Shown here: positions 1 to 12,000 of the stretch, piece after piece
Position numbering within the stretch: the stretch's first letter is position 1
Layout of the letters: every line of letters begins with the position of its first letter
Origin: Lithospermum erythrorhizon
Lineage: Eukaryota; Streptophyta; Magnoliopsida; Boraginales; Boraginaceae
Length of the DNA: 64,000 bases
Reading direction: 5' to 3'
Assembly (NCBI GenBank): GCA_019722365.1
Contig: JADFUC010001889.1
Location: 372,001-436,000, forward strand
Translations under genes and position numbers: made by a program
The notes under the pieces: generated by a model
Told to the model about the DNA's origin: nothing
Seen by the model: only the letters and a program-made list of their open reading frames with translations
Database searches by the model: none

Positions 1-700
1 TTATGAGGGGCTGAAAAAGATTTAGCAAAGATCCCGAATTTTATTCTATTATTTTGAAACAACCACCTCGTGGGTGCGGAAATTTAGGGAAGTATAAAAT
101 ATTGTGCAATGGACATTTTATCCATTCCAATTACAATTATTACATCGAATCCACATTTAGTGCTTCTCAAAGTGGTAGCTTTATTGATAAAAAAAATAAC
201 CTTTAACGGTATTGGCATACGCTTGATGTTCTTTCTTTTGTGGGCGGAGATTGACTGGCGCTTTATGACATTAGATCTTCCAAAGAGGTATGTTTTTTCT
301 TATTTAAATTATTTAATTTTATCCTTTTACATTTAAGTGTTTAACCATTTTTTTTTATCAAGGAGAAGCAAACGACGATCCAATCGACTTGAATATGAAA
401 ATATTTTAAAGATCCTAAATCCAATGCCAATGTCACTGGTACGAATCCAATTCAATCCATTTAACCTGGTTTAATATGTTTTTTTGTGTATTTTTAATAT
501 GTTTTCATTTTGAGTATTTTAATTTATTTTTAATATATTTTTTGTGTATTTTTTGTTGTTGTAGTTGTTGCCCTGTCTGCCCCTTCTACTCAATCTCATG
601 AGGCCCAGGTCACACTTATTCAAGCGAATTCCCCTAACATTATTAAGGCCAACAATGGTAAGCTATTGCCAAACAAAGGTAGTTAATTAGAAAACCTAAT
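1..700 (+). other. Exon-like blocks of an unrecognised, probably decayed gene or transposon
   Basis: Three short coding-like blocks sit here with plausible splice signals. One ends near 287 before GTATGT. One runs about 363-437 from an AG acceptor to a GTACGA donor and reads RSKRRSNRLEYENILKIL in one frame. One runs about 566-658 from a TGTAG acceptor to a GTAAGC donor and reads LSAPSTQSHEAQVTLIQ. Upstream sequence has stops in all frames, so an intact gene cannot be built. I do not recognise the family. It may be the 3' part of a gene starting left of the window, or a transposon relic. Confidence 0.25.
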
Positions 701-1494
701 TCATTCCTCGTGTTATTCTCTTTTGGAACTTTTCCTGCTCCATTTAAGATGCTCGTATTTTGTTTTTCCTCACATTTTGTTACTACGACATTTGACCGTT
801 AATCGCGACTTTTCTGCTTTTATCGGGCGATTTATGAAATTTGTGTATGCTTATAATGCATAATTGATCCGGCATGTTATTCGCACGGGCAGCCCATGTT
901 GCTTTCACCACGGGCGGTCGGTATCGATTCGGACCGTCACTTATTCGTACGGCAATCATGGTTGTCACATGGCGCTATCGGACTTTTTTAAGTTTCACTA
1001 AAAATACTTTTATTCTGAGCCTAATTTAGTTACATTTTGTTAACATTGGAATTTGGAACTGTAGTGACTATTTCATTATCTTATTATGCATTTTTAATTG
1101 CAATGTAGTATTTTTTATTAAGTTGTATTTCAAATCGATCTTTTTTCTGAATCTATTTAAAACGAGCCTTAATATTATTCTAAAAAATGATTTCTGAATA
1201 CGAGTTTTAATACGAAATTGAGTATTCTAATAAATCGAAATAGTCGAATCCAAGGTTCGGAATAGAACTAGCCGAATTCAAATCTTTGGATATCTCTGGC
1301 CCGTTTCCTGCTCAAGGATGCCTAACAGTACATGTTCGCGGCGTGTTTCCAATTATGTCTTATGTCTTGGAAATAATATTCACTGAATTTGGGCAACATT
1401 ACTTTGTGATAATACAATATACTCTATATTTCCCAATTCACATAAATTGCAAATAATATTTATTACTTCATATACTCCTTCTGTCTTTAAATAT

Positions 1495-1679
1495 TACTAC
1501 CTCAGTCCCTATTTGTTAGTCCCATTTTTCCAATTTACAAATCTCATTTTAGGTTCTCGTTTTACCAAAATTAGAAAGATATAATGGAGGAAACATTGAA
1601 TGATGTGAGTTGAATTTAAATTTGTCTTAAATTTTGTGCAACATGAAATGGATATATCAATTAGGGATGGAAGAAGTAA
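1495..1679. mobile_element. Stowaway-like MITE
   Basis: The left end reads TACTACCTCAGTCCC and the right end GGGATGGAAGAAGTA. These are imperfect inverted repeats of the CTCCCTCCGTCCC class used by plant Tc1/mariner-type MITEs, and TA is present at both edges as expected for the target duplication. The interior is AT-rich without coding capacity. Several relatives of the same terminal class occur elsewhere in the window. Confidence 0.6.
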
Positions 1680-2384
1680 TTATTTTGAATAAAAATATTT
1701 TAGTAAGAAATGATGTAAATATATTATTTTATCCATATTAATTAAATATAATCATTACATGAAGTGGAACTTTGAGGAACTATAGCGTAAATATAGTGAA
1801 CAAGTATAACTGAAATCATACTCCATTAATCTTGTAAGGATTACCTAGTTTTTATTTTATAATTAGATAAAATATTTTAAAATGTTAGTTAGAGTTGGGT
1901 TTTTTCCCAAATGCAAATAAATATTGATCAAATAATAAAAAGGAAATATGAATAATATAATGAATTGTTTTCATTAGTTCAGTTAATTAGAAAATAAGCG
2001 AATATAGAATAATATTACTACATGAGAATAACCATCATTATAGCTTACCCATGTACATTGTTCAATCTTATGTCGTCATTCTAACTCTATTATTCCCATT
2101 TCCTTTTCACGTATAGTTAACCAAATCTGGTTTGGTGCAACCCCCTCTCCTAGAGGTTGGCTTTAATAACTTTGAAACTTAATCAAGTTTTGACACGTTA
2201 AGCTCAAATAGTGTTTAAAATTGGATAGACTTCCAAGTTCATGAGGGGGACTAAAAGCACACTGAAGCAGTGTATCAAAACTATGAAATTGCTATTTTGC
2301 CCCTAATGAAACTTCTTCTAACATTACACTTTCAAATAGGAGAACTAAAATAGTAATTTCACACCTGTTATTGACACTTTTTGG

Positions 2385-2923
2385 TAGGGGTGTGCACAAA
2401 ATCCGAAACCGACCGGAACCGACAAAAACCGAATCGTAATAACCAAAATTTCGAAATCGGTCCTATTTAGGTTCGCCTCTGGCGAACCGGTCCAATTTGC
2501 GCTCGACCTTTAAAATACCGAACCGAACAGATTTCTAATTTTTTTGTAGATTTCTCAAATTTCATTTATTATCCTTTTTCAAGATCTTATAGTATTTACA
2601 TGTGTACATTTTAAGGAGACAAATTTAGATTTAACTTTGTTCATTATTGGTATAATGTAATATAAATCTTTCTAAAAAGAGTATTTATATTTGTGAGTAA
2701 TTAATCTTAAAAAAGACCATCAAATTATGATGGATTATACGCAGCCTAAGACTTAATTTTGAGCTCAAGATGATAGGCTAAAAAATTGGCTTAAAACCGA
2801 AACCCAACCCAACCCGATTGGAACCGAATCAATTTAGGTTCGATCTCTAAGAAAACCAAGGAAATAGGTTCGGCTCCAAGCTTTTTCTCAAAATCTAACG
2901 TATCGGGATCCGTGCACACCTTA
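2385..2923. mobile_element. Non-autonomous hAT-like element, copy 1
   Basis: The left end is TAGGGGTGTGCAC and the right end GTGCACACCTTA, an inverted repeat with a degraded tip. The flanks CTTTTTGG and CGCTTTGG are similar 8-mers (6 of 8), possibly a degraded target duplication. Inside each end lie runs of ACCGAACCGAAC-like sequence, with an AT-rich core containing TCAAGATCTT and ACATGTGTACATTTTAAG. The same core recurs at 18901-19537 and 44634-45160, so this is a small repeat family. No open reading frame is present. Confidence 0.6.
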
Positions 2924-2999
2924 TCGCTTTGGGGTGTGCTTATATCAATGCAAGTCTATCGCAGACATAAGAAGAGTGCGTACTATTGTTAATCGCTTT

Positions 3000-3270
3000 T
3001 ATATCAACACGATTCAATCGCTCGACGAAGTTTCCTATCAAAACTAAGTATGAGAAGTCAAATAATATGTATCCGTTTCCTTTCAAAACTAAGTATGCGC
3101 AGTCAAATAATATGTATCTTATATAGTTTTATTTGTGATAACATGGTGATTGTTTTCGAATTGATAAATAATTTATTTCATTGTATCTAAGAGTCAAAGA
3201 ATATAACATATTTGACTATATATTTGACTACATATGACTATATATTTGACTATATATATAAGAGATTATG
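3000..3270. repeat. Short local duplications
   Basis: A block of about 45 bases containing TCAAAACTAAGTATG and GTCAAATAATATGTATC occurs twice in tandem near 3036-3119, with a few mismatches. It is followed by a run of TATTTGACTATATA-type units near 3205-3262. The sequence is non-coding and looks like replication-slippage products in AT-rich DNA. Confidence 0.5.
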
Positions 3271-3349
3271 TATCTTATATAGGTTTAGATCCTCACTTTA
3301 AATTTCGCAATGGAATAAATTGATGGAAATCAATAGTTATTGATTTTAT

Positions 3350-4230
3350 TTATTATGCGTCTTATCATACAATTGTTATAACACCATTTACTAAGCTTTT
3401 AGCTGAATGCGATTACATAAACGAAATATTCAACCGTAGTAATTGTAATTAGTAGTCGGTTCTCACAATAATATCAAGGGTTATGCTAGATTGCTAGATT
3501 TCATGCATAAACCCAAGTATAATAATATTAATGGTCTATTATATTATTATACCAATGCTATTATCCGAGGCTGTAGTCACACATATATAGCTGACGCTGA
3601 AATATATTTCATATATGAAAAATAAACCGCACTTGCTAAATTGGAAAGTTGATCAGAATCAACGAGACCTTAATTTGGGGATAATTACATTACACGAGTA
3701 ATGTAAATAATTGACGAGCTTCGAATTAATTGACTTGTTATATCAATTAATTGACTCTCATATCTAACTTTGTTTAATTAAACTCGATAGATTAATTAAC
3801 GAGTCGGTTGGAGTTTATTTATTCGACTTCTTAAAGCCTCAATTAAATATTAATGAGTCAAGTTTATTTAATCGGGCTGATAAGACTAATTAAATAAACG
3901 GGTTTTGCTTAACGGACTTTGGCTCTGTGTTAACGAATTAGATTTCTACGTGAGCTCTATAAATATAAAGCTACATTAAAAACCCTAAGCAAAAAACACA
4001 AAACCTAGCCTCCAAAGCTCAATTCTAAGACTCCATGGCCAAATGGAATTAAAGAGTGTAAAGTGACAAGTTTCTTTGGATTTTGTCATCCAATTCATCT
4101 AGCTCCCAGCGTGCCCAAGTGCGAGATTCAACTTCTCCCGCGACTAACTGTATGACTACTAAGCGTTTATGGATTTGGATTGTTTGTTCTGTGCTCGGGA
4201 AAGATTTATTCCGTAATCTTCTGTTGGCAT
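3350..4230. mobile_element. Possible degenerate Copia-type LTR
   Basis: The tract has the architecture of a plant LTR promoter: a long AT-rich region with repeated TTAATTGAC-like blocks, a TATA box in CTATAAATATAAAG (about 3957-3970), then a leader with CCCTAAGC and TCTCCCGCGACTAACTG. No clear primer-binding site or second copy was found, so the element type and limits are guesses. The open frame at 4180-4401 inside it looks fortuitous. Confidence 0.3.
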
Positions 4231-5234
4231 CAATGTAAGTGTTACTATTTATTTAGTTCTGAAATATATAATTTAAAGCGTTTCTGTTTATATGTTTATT
4301 TGAATTTTATTCAAGTTATTCATATAATATTCCATCACAAATTTTTATGGAAAGGATACTCTTCACATATCTATTGTGAGTTCAAACCTTCACTTCTATA
4401 AACCGCGAACAATACAAAGTTATTTGTTATTGGTTTAGTGGGCCCTTCAAATCATATTTTTCTATAACTTTACAATTTTATCTCTATAAAAGTCAACTTT
4501 TTCATGAAATCATCAAAAGACTAATTTTTCATAATTCCTTAATAAAGTAATTTTTTTCTATACAAACATGTGTCTAATAAAGTTCAGATTACTAACATAC
4601 TCCATCATCCCTAAAAGTTAAATCATATCTATTGTTTGACATTCAAATATAATCATTTGCAAGGTCTTAATTAGCATATGTAATTTTAATTTTAAGAAAA
4701 ATGACATGATGAGGTCTATATTTTCAACATGAGGATAAATTTTAAATCTACAAATATTTTTTCTCCAAAACTTCTGAAATAAAACCCCGTAATTCGATAT
4801 ACCCCAAACAACTCGATGCTTATTTAATATGTTTGTGCACATTAAATAACTCGATGCTTTTTCAACCTATTTTGCCTTCAATTGCATTCTCCTTAGAACC
4901 ACCTCTAAACCCTCATCTATTTTCTCATCATTACCACACTTTTCATGTGATTTTAATTTACTTTTTAGTAAGCTTGATTACATATTTATTAGATAATTTA
5001 TAAAGCAACTGAAAGCAAAGATGACTGAATGAGGATGTAAATATTTCCCTTAGTATTGGACGATACCGGTTGAGCTTCGAGGAGAGGGATGGAAACATTT
5101 CACTAGTTATGTACTTATGTTAAATAGTGAAATCAATTCATGAGGCTATTTAAAAAATCATACACACCATTAGGGCAATTAAAACTATTGAAAATTTGAG
5201 TCCTAAATAACATATAAACCTCAATTCAAGATTA

Positions 5235-5460
5235 AAAATAAAATTATCCATAAGGATAGCTAAGTTGATGGAGTAGTGATTTTGTGACCGCAATGTTATG
5301 AGTTTGATTCCCTACCAACATTTTCTTAGTTAAGTATGTTACAATGAACTTGCCTAGTATAATTTACCCGACTAACATAATTTGCAAACTGTTACATTAA
5401 TATGGTATCTACCCAATATGCACTCCACAAATAACTACTACGAATTCCCTGTTAATATTG
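5235..5460 (+). mobile_element. tRNA-derived SINE (candidate 1)
   Basis: An internal polymerase III promoter can be read: box A TAGCTAAGTTGATGG starting at 5257 fits TRGCNNAGYNGG at 11 of 12 positions, and box B AGTTTGATTCC at about 5301 fits GGTTCGANTCC at 9 of 11. The boxes are about 44 bases apart, as in tRNA heads. The following ~150 bases are an unrelated body. The 3' end is not certain. Confidence 0.5.
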
Positions 5461-5594
5461 ATAAAAATAAACGTAACCAAACTAAAACCCCAATTTTACA
5501 AAACCTCAACCACTAAGTACTATTTCAATTTTCCATGGTCCAATCCAATCTTATTCTACATGTGCACCTTGTCAACTACTCTACTTTCTTGTAA

Positions 5595-5850
5595 TACTTC
5601 CTCCATCTCAAAAATATACCATTTCGATTCTTTAATTTATTTTCAAGACACAATTTAAAAATATATAAATATTTTTAATTATATACTAGAAAAATTATAA
5701 AAAGCTGATATTTCAAAATATATTAAACGAATCTAATAAGATCCCATATATAATATTTCTTATCCGCTTAACGGTATTCTATGATCAAAATTTATAACCT
5801 TCGACCCAAAATAACGGAAATCTGAACAATCTTTTTGAATTGAGGAGTAA
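5595..5850. mobile_element. Stowaway-like MITE upstream of SPL7
   Basis: The left end is TACTTCCTCCATCTCAAAA and the right end TTTTGAATTGAGGAGTA, inverted and bounded by TA. The element lies about 160 bases before the SPL7 start codon, so it may overlap the promoter or 5' leader. It has no coding capacity. Confidence 0.55.
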
Positions 5851-6010
5851 TATAATATTCCTCAATTACATTGTCTTGTCTTATAATTCACCTAATCATA
5901 CCACACTCCTTAACCACTGTTGACTCTTACATCTCGGCCCCCACCCCAACCCCCAGCTACAACAACCTCCTCTCCGCCACTGAATCCCCCCCCACCCCAC
6001 CACCAAAATT

Positions 6011-9000
6011 ATGCAAAACCCAAATTTCCCACTTCCTCCACAACCTGAGAATTTCTCCGATGAGTTGACCACCACAAACCCATCTTCCTCCCTCTTTGAC
6101 TGGTCTGATTTTCTGGATTTTGGTATTGATGATACCCTTTCTTTCCCTTCATTTGAAGCCCCTGATAACAAAGTCAACCATGAAAATTTCAACAATTTTG
6201 ACCCAAATACACATAGTAATGATCATATAATCAACCTTTCTGGAATTGGGTCTGAGCCTATTGACCTTGACGGTGTTGACTTTCAAGAATCTGTTGAAAT
6301 TGATGGTGTTAAAAACCAGGGCGTTGACTTTCAAGAATCTGTTGAACTTGATGAGGGTGTTGAAAACCAGGGAGTTGACTTTCAAGAATCTGTGCAGAGG
6401 GTGAGGAAGAGAGACCCGAGATTGGGTTGTTCGAATTTCATGGCTGGGAGGGTTCCTTGTGCTTGTCCTGAGATGGATGCAAAATTGGAGGAAGAGGAGA
6501 TGAGGGATGCTCTTGCACCAGGGAAGAAAAGGGCTCGGGTGGGTCGGTCTAGTCGAGCGAATACTGGGAGATCTGGTGTGGTTTTAGGGGTAGCTATGAT
6601 GAGGTGTCAGGTGCCTGAATGTGAAGTGGACATTAGTGAGCTGAAGGGGTATCATAAGAGGCATAGGGTATGTCTGAAGTGTGCAAATGCTAGCTTTGTG
6701 GTTCTTGATGGAGAGAGCAAGAGATACTGCCAACAATGTGGAAAGTATGACAAATTATGACTGATTTTACTCTTATGTATGTACTTGTTATATGATTTTA
6801 CTTTGATTGATTATATGATTGAACTGGAAAAGGTTTAGGCGGTATTGTTTAGTTGATGGATAATGATTGGTGCAATTAGGTTTGCCTTTAAACTCGAATA
6901 GGTAGTATGAGGCCAAAGATTGTTTGAGGGTTCCGGTAACTTCAAATGATTGAAGATTCATAAATGCAGGTTCCTTGAATGGATTTGGACTTGATGGCGA
7001 TTTTGAGTGCAATAGGATTTGGTCTACTAATGGAAAAACGGCATCTTTGTATAATATTGGGATCGGTCAGATTTTATTCACGGATCAAGGAAATTGAGAT
7101 TCCTTATGCATTGAAGTAAAGTTTCAGAGATTTACATTAATGTTATAAATAGATTGGGGAAAATATATATTGTCAATTGATGGAGTTCATTTTCTGATGA
7201 CGCTTTTAGTGCAGCTACATGATGCTCTGAAGCAAGTGAAATTATATGAAACATAGGGTGGTGAAATTATGAGCGACATAGTGTAGCTTCTTGCTGTTGG
7301 TATCACAGTTTAGGATTACAGATAGTATAGATCTTACATTCTTACATGAAGTTTCTCGTTTCAATAAGACTTGTTACATTCTTCAGTAGGCAAGAGTACT
7401 ACTCTGTGTCATGTTATAGAGTGATGTCCAGTTAGGTTGGTCTTTCACGGTAGGTACTAATTTTTAAGTTTTGTCACTTACTCACTTCGGTTTGAGGATC
7501 TTTCTTTGTCCCGTCTTTCTACTTCAATGGCTTACATTAAGGAAGTGAAGGTGTTTATGGAGATATACTATAAGGTAGTCTTTGGTGGGTGGTGGTAACT
7601 TAAAAGTTGAGTGGTAAATTGGTTTCTGAATTTAAATTTTGTATATTGGGTGGTGTTGACGGTTGAGGTTGTTCTTTGCGCGAGGATGTGGTGATTGAGG
7701 TAGACAAGCTATCCTCTAGCCAACTGGCATCCTTAGATTTGGAGTCGTCGCCAGTGGTATCGGACCGGAGAGATGATATGATTTTTATGGTGGTGTTCGG
7801 GTGGTGGTGTTTTGGACCAGTGAAAGAGGGATATAAGAAAATGAATAAGATTATGAAACAGAAGAACAAAGAAGAAAATGTTGAAGATTGAAGAAATGGA
7901 GAGACATAATAGATGAATAAGATAGAGGATAAGGAGAAACAGAAACTTGAATGAAGATGAAGATGGAAAAGAGCCATTTGAACGATTTACACATGGAAAG
8001 AAAACGCAATTTTGGCAACAAATAACACAATCTTCATTGTTGATTTTCGCCAATATTTTTTTGCAACAGTAAAAACAAGCGCTCTCTTCAAATGCGTTAT
8101 TTTGTGTTTTGCAGCTTTTGGCAGCAGGAAAACACAAAACAGAAGTGTTTCTAAACTGGCTTAGTGATCTCTTTCCCTTTTAGTTAATCATTAAATTTTT
8201 TAGATCTTTAGACAATTAAGATGGAGAAACATCTTGTTTAACATTTAGGTTAGCCTTGCCTGTTTTGTCAGGATTTATCATCTAAACTGTAAGTTGATAT
8301 CATTGTGTGACCACTTTATATTGCATATCACTTCATAGAGACGCTGGCTTTTGAACTTGAGAGATATTTTGGTCTGGTTTAGAAGCGATATTTTTCTAAC
8401 CCATTTTATGGTCTGGACCACCCCCCCCCCCCCCCCCCTTTTCTGATTATGCTGTCTTCGTCTTGCAGGTTTCATATTTTACCAGATTTTGATGAAGGTA
8501 AGCGCAGTTGTCGCAGGAAATTAGAACGCCACAACAATAGACGCAGAAGAAAACCTGCTGATAGTAAGGGTGGTACTGAAAAGGAACAGGAACTTATTCT
8601 CGCTCCTGAAGATGTTAGCTGTGATGATGACAGAGGAAAAGGTATAGTCAGCTATTCTCTGGAACATGGAATACGTGATCGTTGTGGCTCTTGGCCGATG
8701 TCCCTTGAATTACTATCTTCTCTTTCCAACTCTTTCCTTCCACATATAATCAGCAATATTGCATTTTCCTGTCAAAGTTATGTGTCTGTTGAAACAGCTG
8801 AAGTTGATCCTGTATCATAATTCTGTATAATGCAGAAGAAGCAACGAGGAGCCAGCCAGTGGGAAAGGATGAGCTGGTGGGGTCTGAAGGACAGCTTTCA
8901 GCACTTGGTCTGATTCATGGTTCTCAAACGATTCAGACAGCTGTATCTTATACAGCCTCGGGTGAAGCACCAACTGAAGCAGAGAAGGGAAACCTGACAT

Positions 9001-12000
9001 CTAGTTGTTCACCAACTGCAATCAATCGTTCTCCATCAGATGGTGACAATAGGAGTGCCTTCTCCTCTGTGGTATAACTAATGCTATTTCCTGCTTGTAT
9101 TAGGTTTTTTTCTAATTGACTTTCCAGGAGATAACTTACCCTTTGTCCATGTTCTAGTGCCCTACTGGTCGCATATCATTCAAGCTATATGATTGGAATC
9201 CAGCAGAGTTCCCACGAAGACTTCGAAACCAAGTATTTATGGATTACTATTGCAGTTCAGTATATGAAAGTGAAATTTTATGTTTGTATTAGAAGTTGTG
9301 TTGTTATGATACGGGGGATAATTTTTCTGCAGATCTTTCAGTGGCTGGCTAGCATGCCGGTTGAATTGGAGGGATATATTCGTCCTGGCTGTATTATCTT
9401 CACTGTTTTCATTGCAATGCCAAAGCCTACGTGGGTCAAGGTAATGTAATTAAGTCAAGTCTTTTATTTACAACTAGTTGATAGACTGAGTTGTTGATAT
9501 TTGGCAGTTACACTTTGCTCAGCTTTACATCATAATGTTGCCTATCGTGTTCTCCTACTCTAAATAGTTTGCATTTCCATATGAATATATTGCTCAGCTG
9601 GCGAAGGATCCTGTTCAGTGCTTACACAACTTTATCATGTCGCCGAGAAACCTACTTAACGGAAGGGGAACCATGCTTGTTTATCTCAACAACATGATAT
9701 TACATGTCATGAAAGGTGAATCTGATGTACGATAGTTTTTTGGGGTGGATTAAAATTGTAACTAAATTGTTTTCACAATTTCGATCCGTGTGTGGTGAAC
9801 GCCAAAGGTCTCCCCAAGGATGCAGCTCCTTTGGTCGAACTTTTGACCTGGGATCCAAATAGCCACTGCTACCAACATCCATTGGGTAGTGACATACGGA
9901 CATAAAGATGTTTATAAACTTAGCATTTGATGCATATCCACTTACTTGCATGTGTTCCGTTCCCCACAGTATGCATCCACATATGTTACATGAATGTGAA
10001 TATTCTTCTTTTTTGTGTATCCCTTATTTTCTTAATTTGCATCATATTTATTTTGGCTGCATTACCTTTCTTTTCTGTATTAATCACGGATTGTACTTTC
10101 TTCAAAAAAATTTGAGGCAGTAAAAAAGGTTTAGAAGCCTCCAAAATAAGTTTAATAACAAGAATTAAATAATAATAACAATAGTTACTGTAGAGCTCCA
10201 CCAATTCAGGCCAGTCTGTGTTTTGTGCTATGATTTCTGTTGTACATGGTAAATGCTACTAATTGGAATCTCTGATCAGTATATATATCCGTCGCTTTCG
10301 TTATTTTTTCCTACTAGCCTTTGATGTTTTGAGTGTAAGATGTTAATCAACTTAAGAAATGTTAGATGAGCTCACGAGCAATCACTTATTCACAGAACCA
10401 GCATTCTTAAAGACCACAGACTTGTGAATAAGAGGGGAAGGGAGAATTGCATCTGTTATTACTATGAATATATTACCTCAGCGGAGCTGGATCTACTATA
10501 TATAACATCTGGATTTTTTATTATGGAGCAGATGGAACTTCCGTGACAGAAGTCAAAGCAAGGGAGATGGCTCCGAGACTTCACTACGTGTATCCTACAT
10601 GTTTTGTGGCTGGCAAGCCTATAGAGTTCGTAGCCTGTGGAAGTAATCTGCTCCAGTCTAACTTGAGGTATCATATTCTTCCTATTTAGAGTATATTTAC
10701 TTTCATTACATATGTTGCTGCTCTTCCGGTACTAACAAATAGATAGTTACTTACATGTAATTTTACAGTTTCCGAGACCACCCAAATCACCTTCCACGCC
10801 CCCACTTGGCCATTTGTTAATTTCCAAATTTAATTTTAAGTTCTACAACTCAGACATTAGTTTCTTAAGAATTAGAGTTTAGCTGCATAATCCATGTAAT
10901 TAATGAAATAAAAGTGGAAATTTTAAGATGGTTTCAATATCTTGAATAATTAGGTCAAGAAATCCATCAAGAGACTCTGGCGGAACTTCTTTAGAAATTA
11001 TTATGAGCATTCAACCCGATTGGATAGAAATTATTAGGAGCATTCAAATTCGTGAGACAGTTTCAATATCTTGAAAATTGAAATCGTAACATGGTTTCAG
11101 ATGTTTCATGTTTAAATACTAGAATGGATGTATAAGATCCCCAAAGATAAAATTGTAGCTTTTTTACTTTATATCTGTAGATGCAAATGTGCATTCCACC
11201 AAGGTGTTATTTACTTTGGAATGGAAAAGTAAGTTCATGATTTATAAGTGAATGCCTGTGCGTGTTGCGATATGTTCTTGCATCTCGAGACTTCTTAATA
11301 ATGGTGATATCATTTGCAGGTTTTTGTTCTCATTTTCCGGGAAGTATTTAGCTTGTAAATGTTGCGTTTCATCATTTCACAATGAGATTATAGATAGCAG
11401 CAAGAGTGTAGACCACCAAGTAGTCAAAGTTTGTGTGACTGAAACTGCATCAGATGTTCTTGGTCCAGCATTTATTGAGGCAAGAATTCGTATTGTTTCT
11501 TGTCTGCTCTTTTCTCTGTGATGGCTGAGGTTCCTCTCTTTGAGTAATTCTTTTGCCTTCTTGAATGACTTGCTGTTAGGGGGTATGCTATAGTAAACTA
11601 AAGAATGTGACTTCTTAGTCACTAGATCCGGAAGTTGATTGGCTTGGACATTTATAGATTCATTTTTACTTCTTATATTATATATTTACTGAATTTTTTC
11701 CAGCTTCTCCATGTTTCGCCTTTTATCTTTATAGAAAAAATTTTGGTTAAGGGGAAGGCAAGGGGAGTAATTTAGAGGTTGGTTTTTAAGGGCCTTGTAT
11801 TGAAAAATAACTTTGGACATATGTTGGTGTTAATTGGCTGAATATACACTTGAATCTATTTTTAATAACTGAAAATAAATTATGTGCCCTTGCAGGTTGA
11901 AAATGAGTTTGGTCTGTCTAATTTCATTCCTGTTCTAATTGGCAATCAAGAAATCTGTACAGAAATGAAATTGATACAACAGAGACTGGGTATTTCATAT

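Noticed and set aside
5896..6195. 99-codon minus-strand ORF over the SPL7 start
   Set aside because: It is antisense to exon 1, with glycine-rich low complexity produced by the C-rich leader. No domain seen.
7600..8137. Minus-strand ORFs of 125 and 134 codons
   Set aside because: They lie inside SPL7 intron 1 and are low-complexity Phe/Ser/Leu-rich translations of an AG-rich stretch.
11377..11622. 81-codon minus-strand ORF
   Set aside because: It is antisense to SPL7 exon 8 and intron 8.
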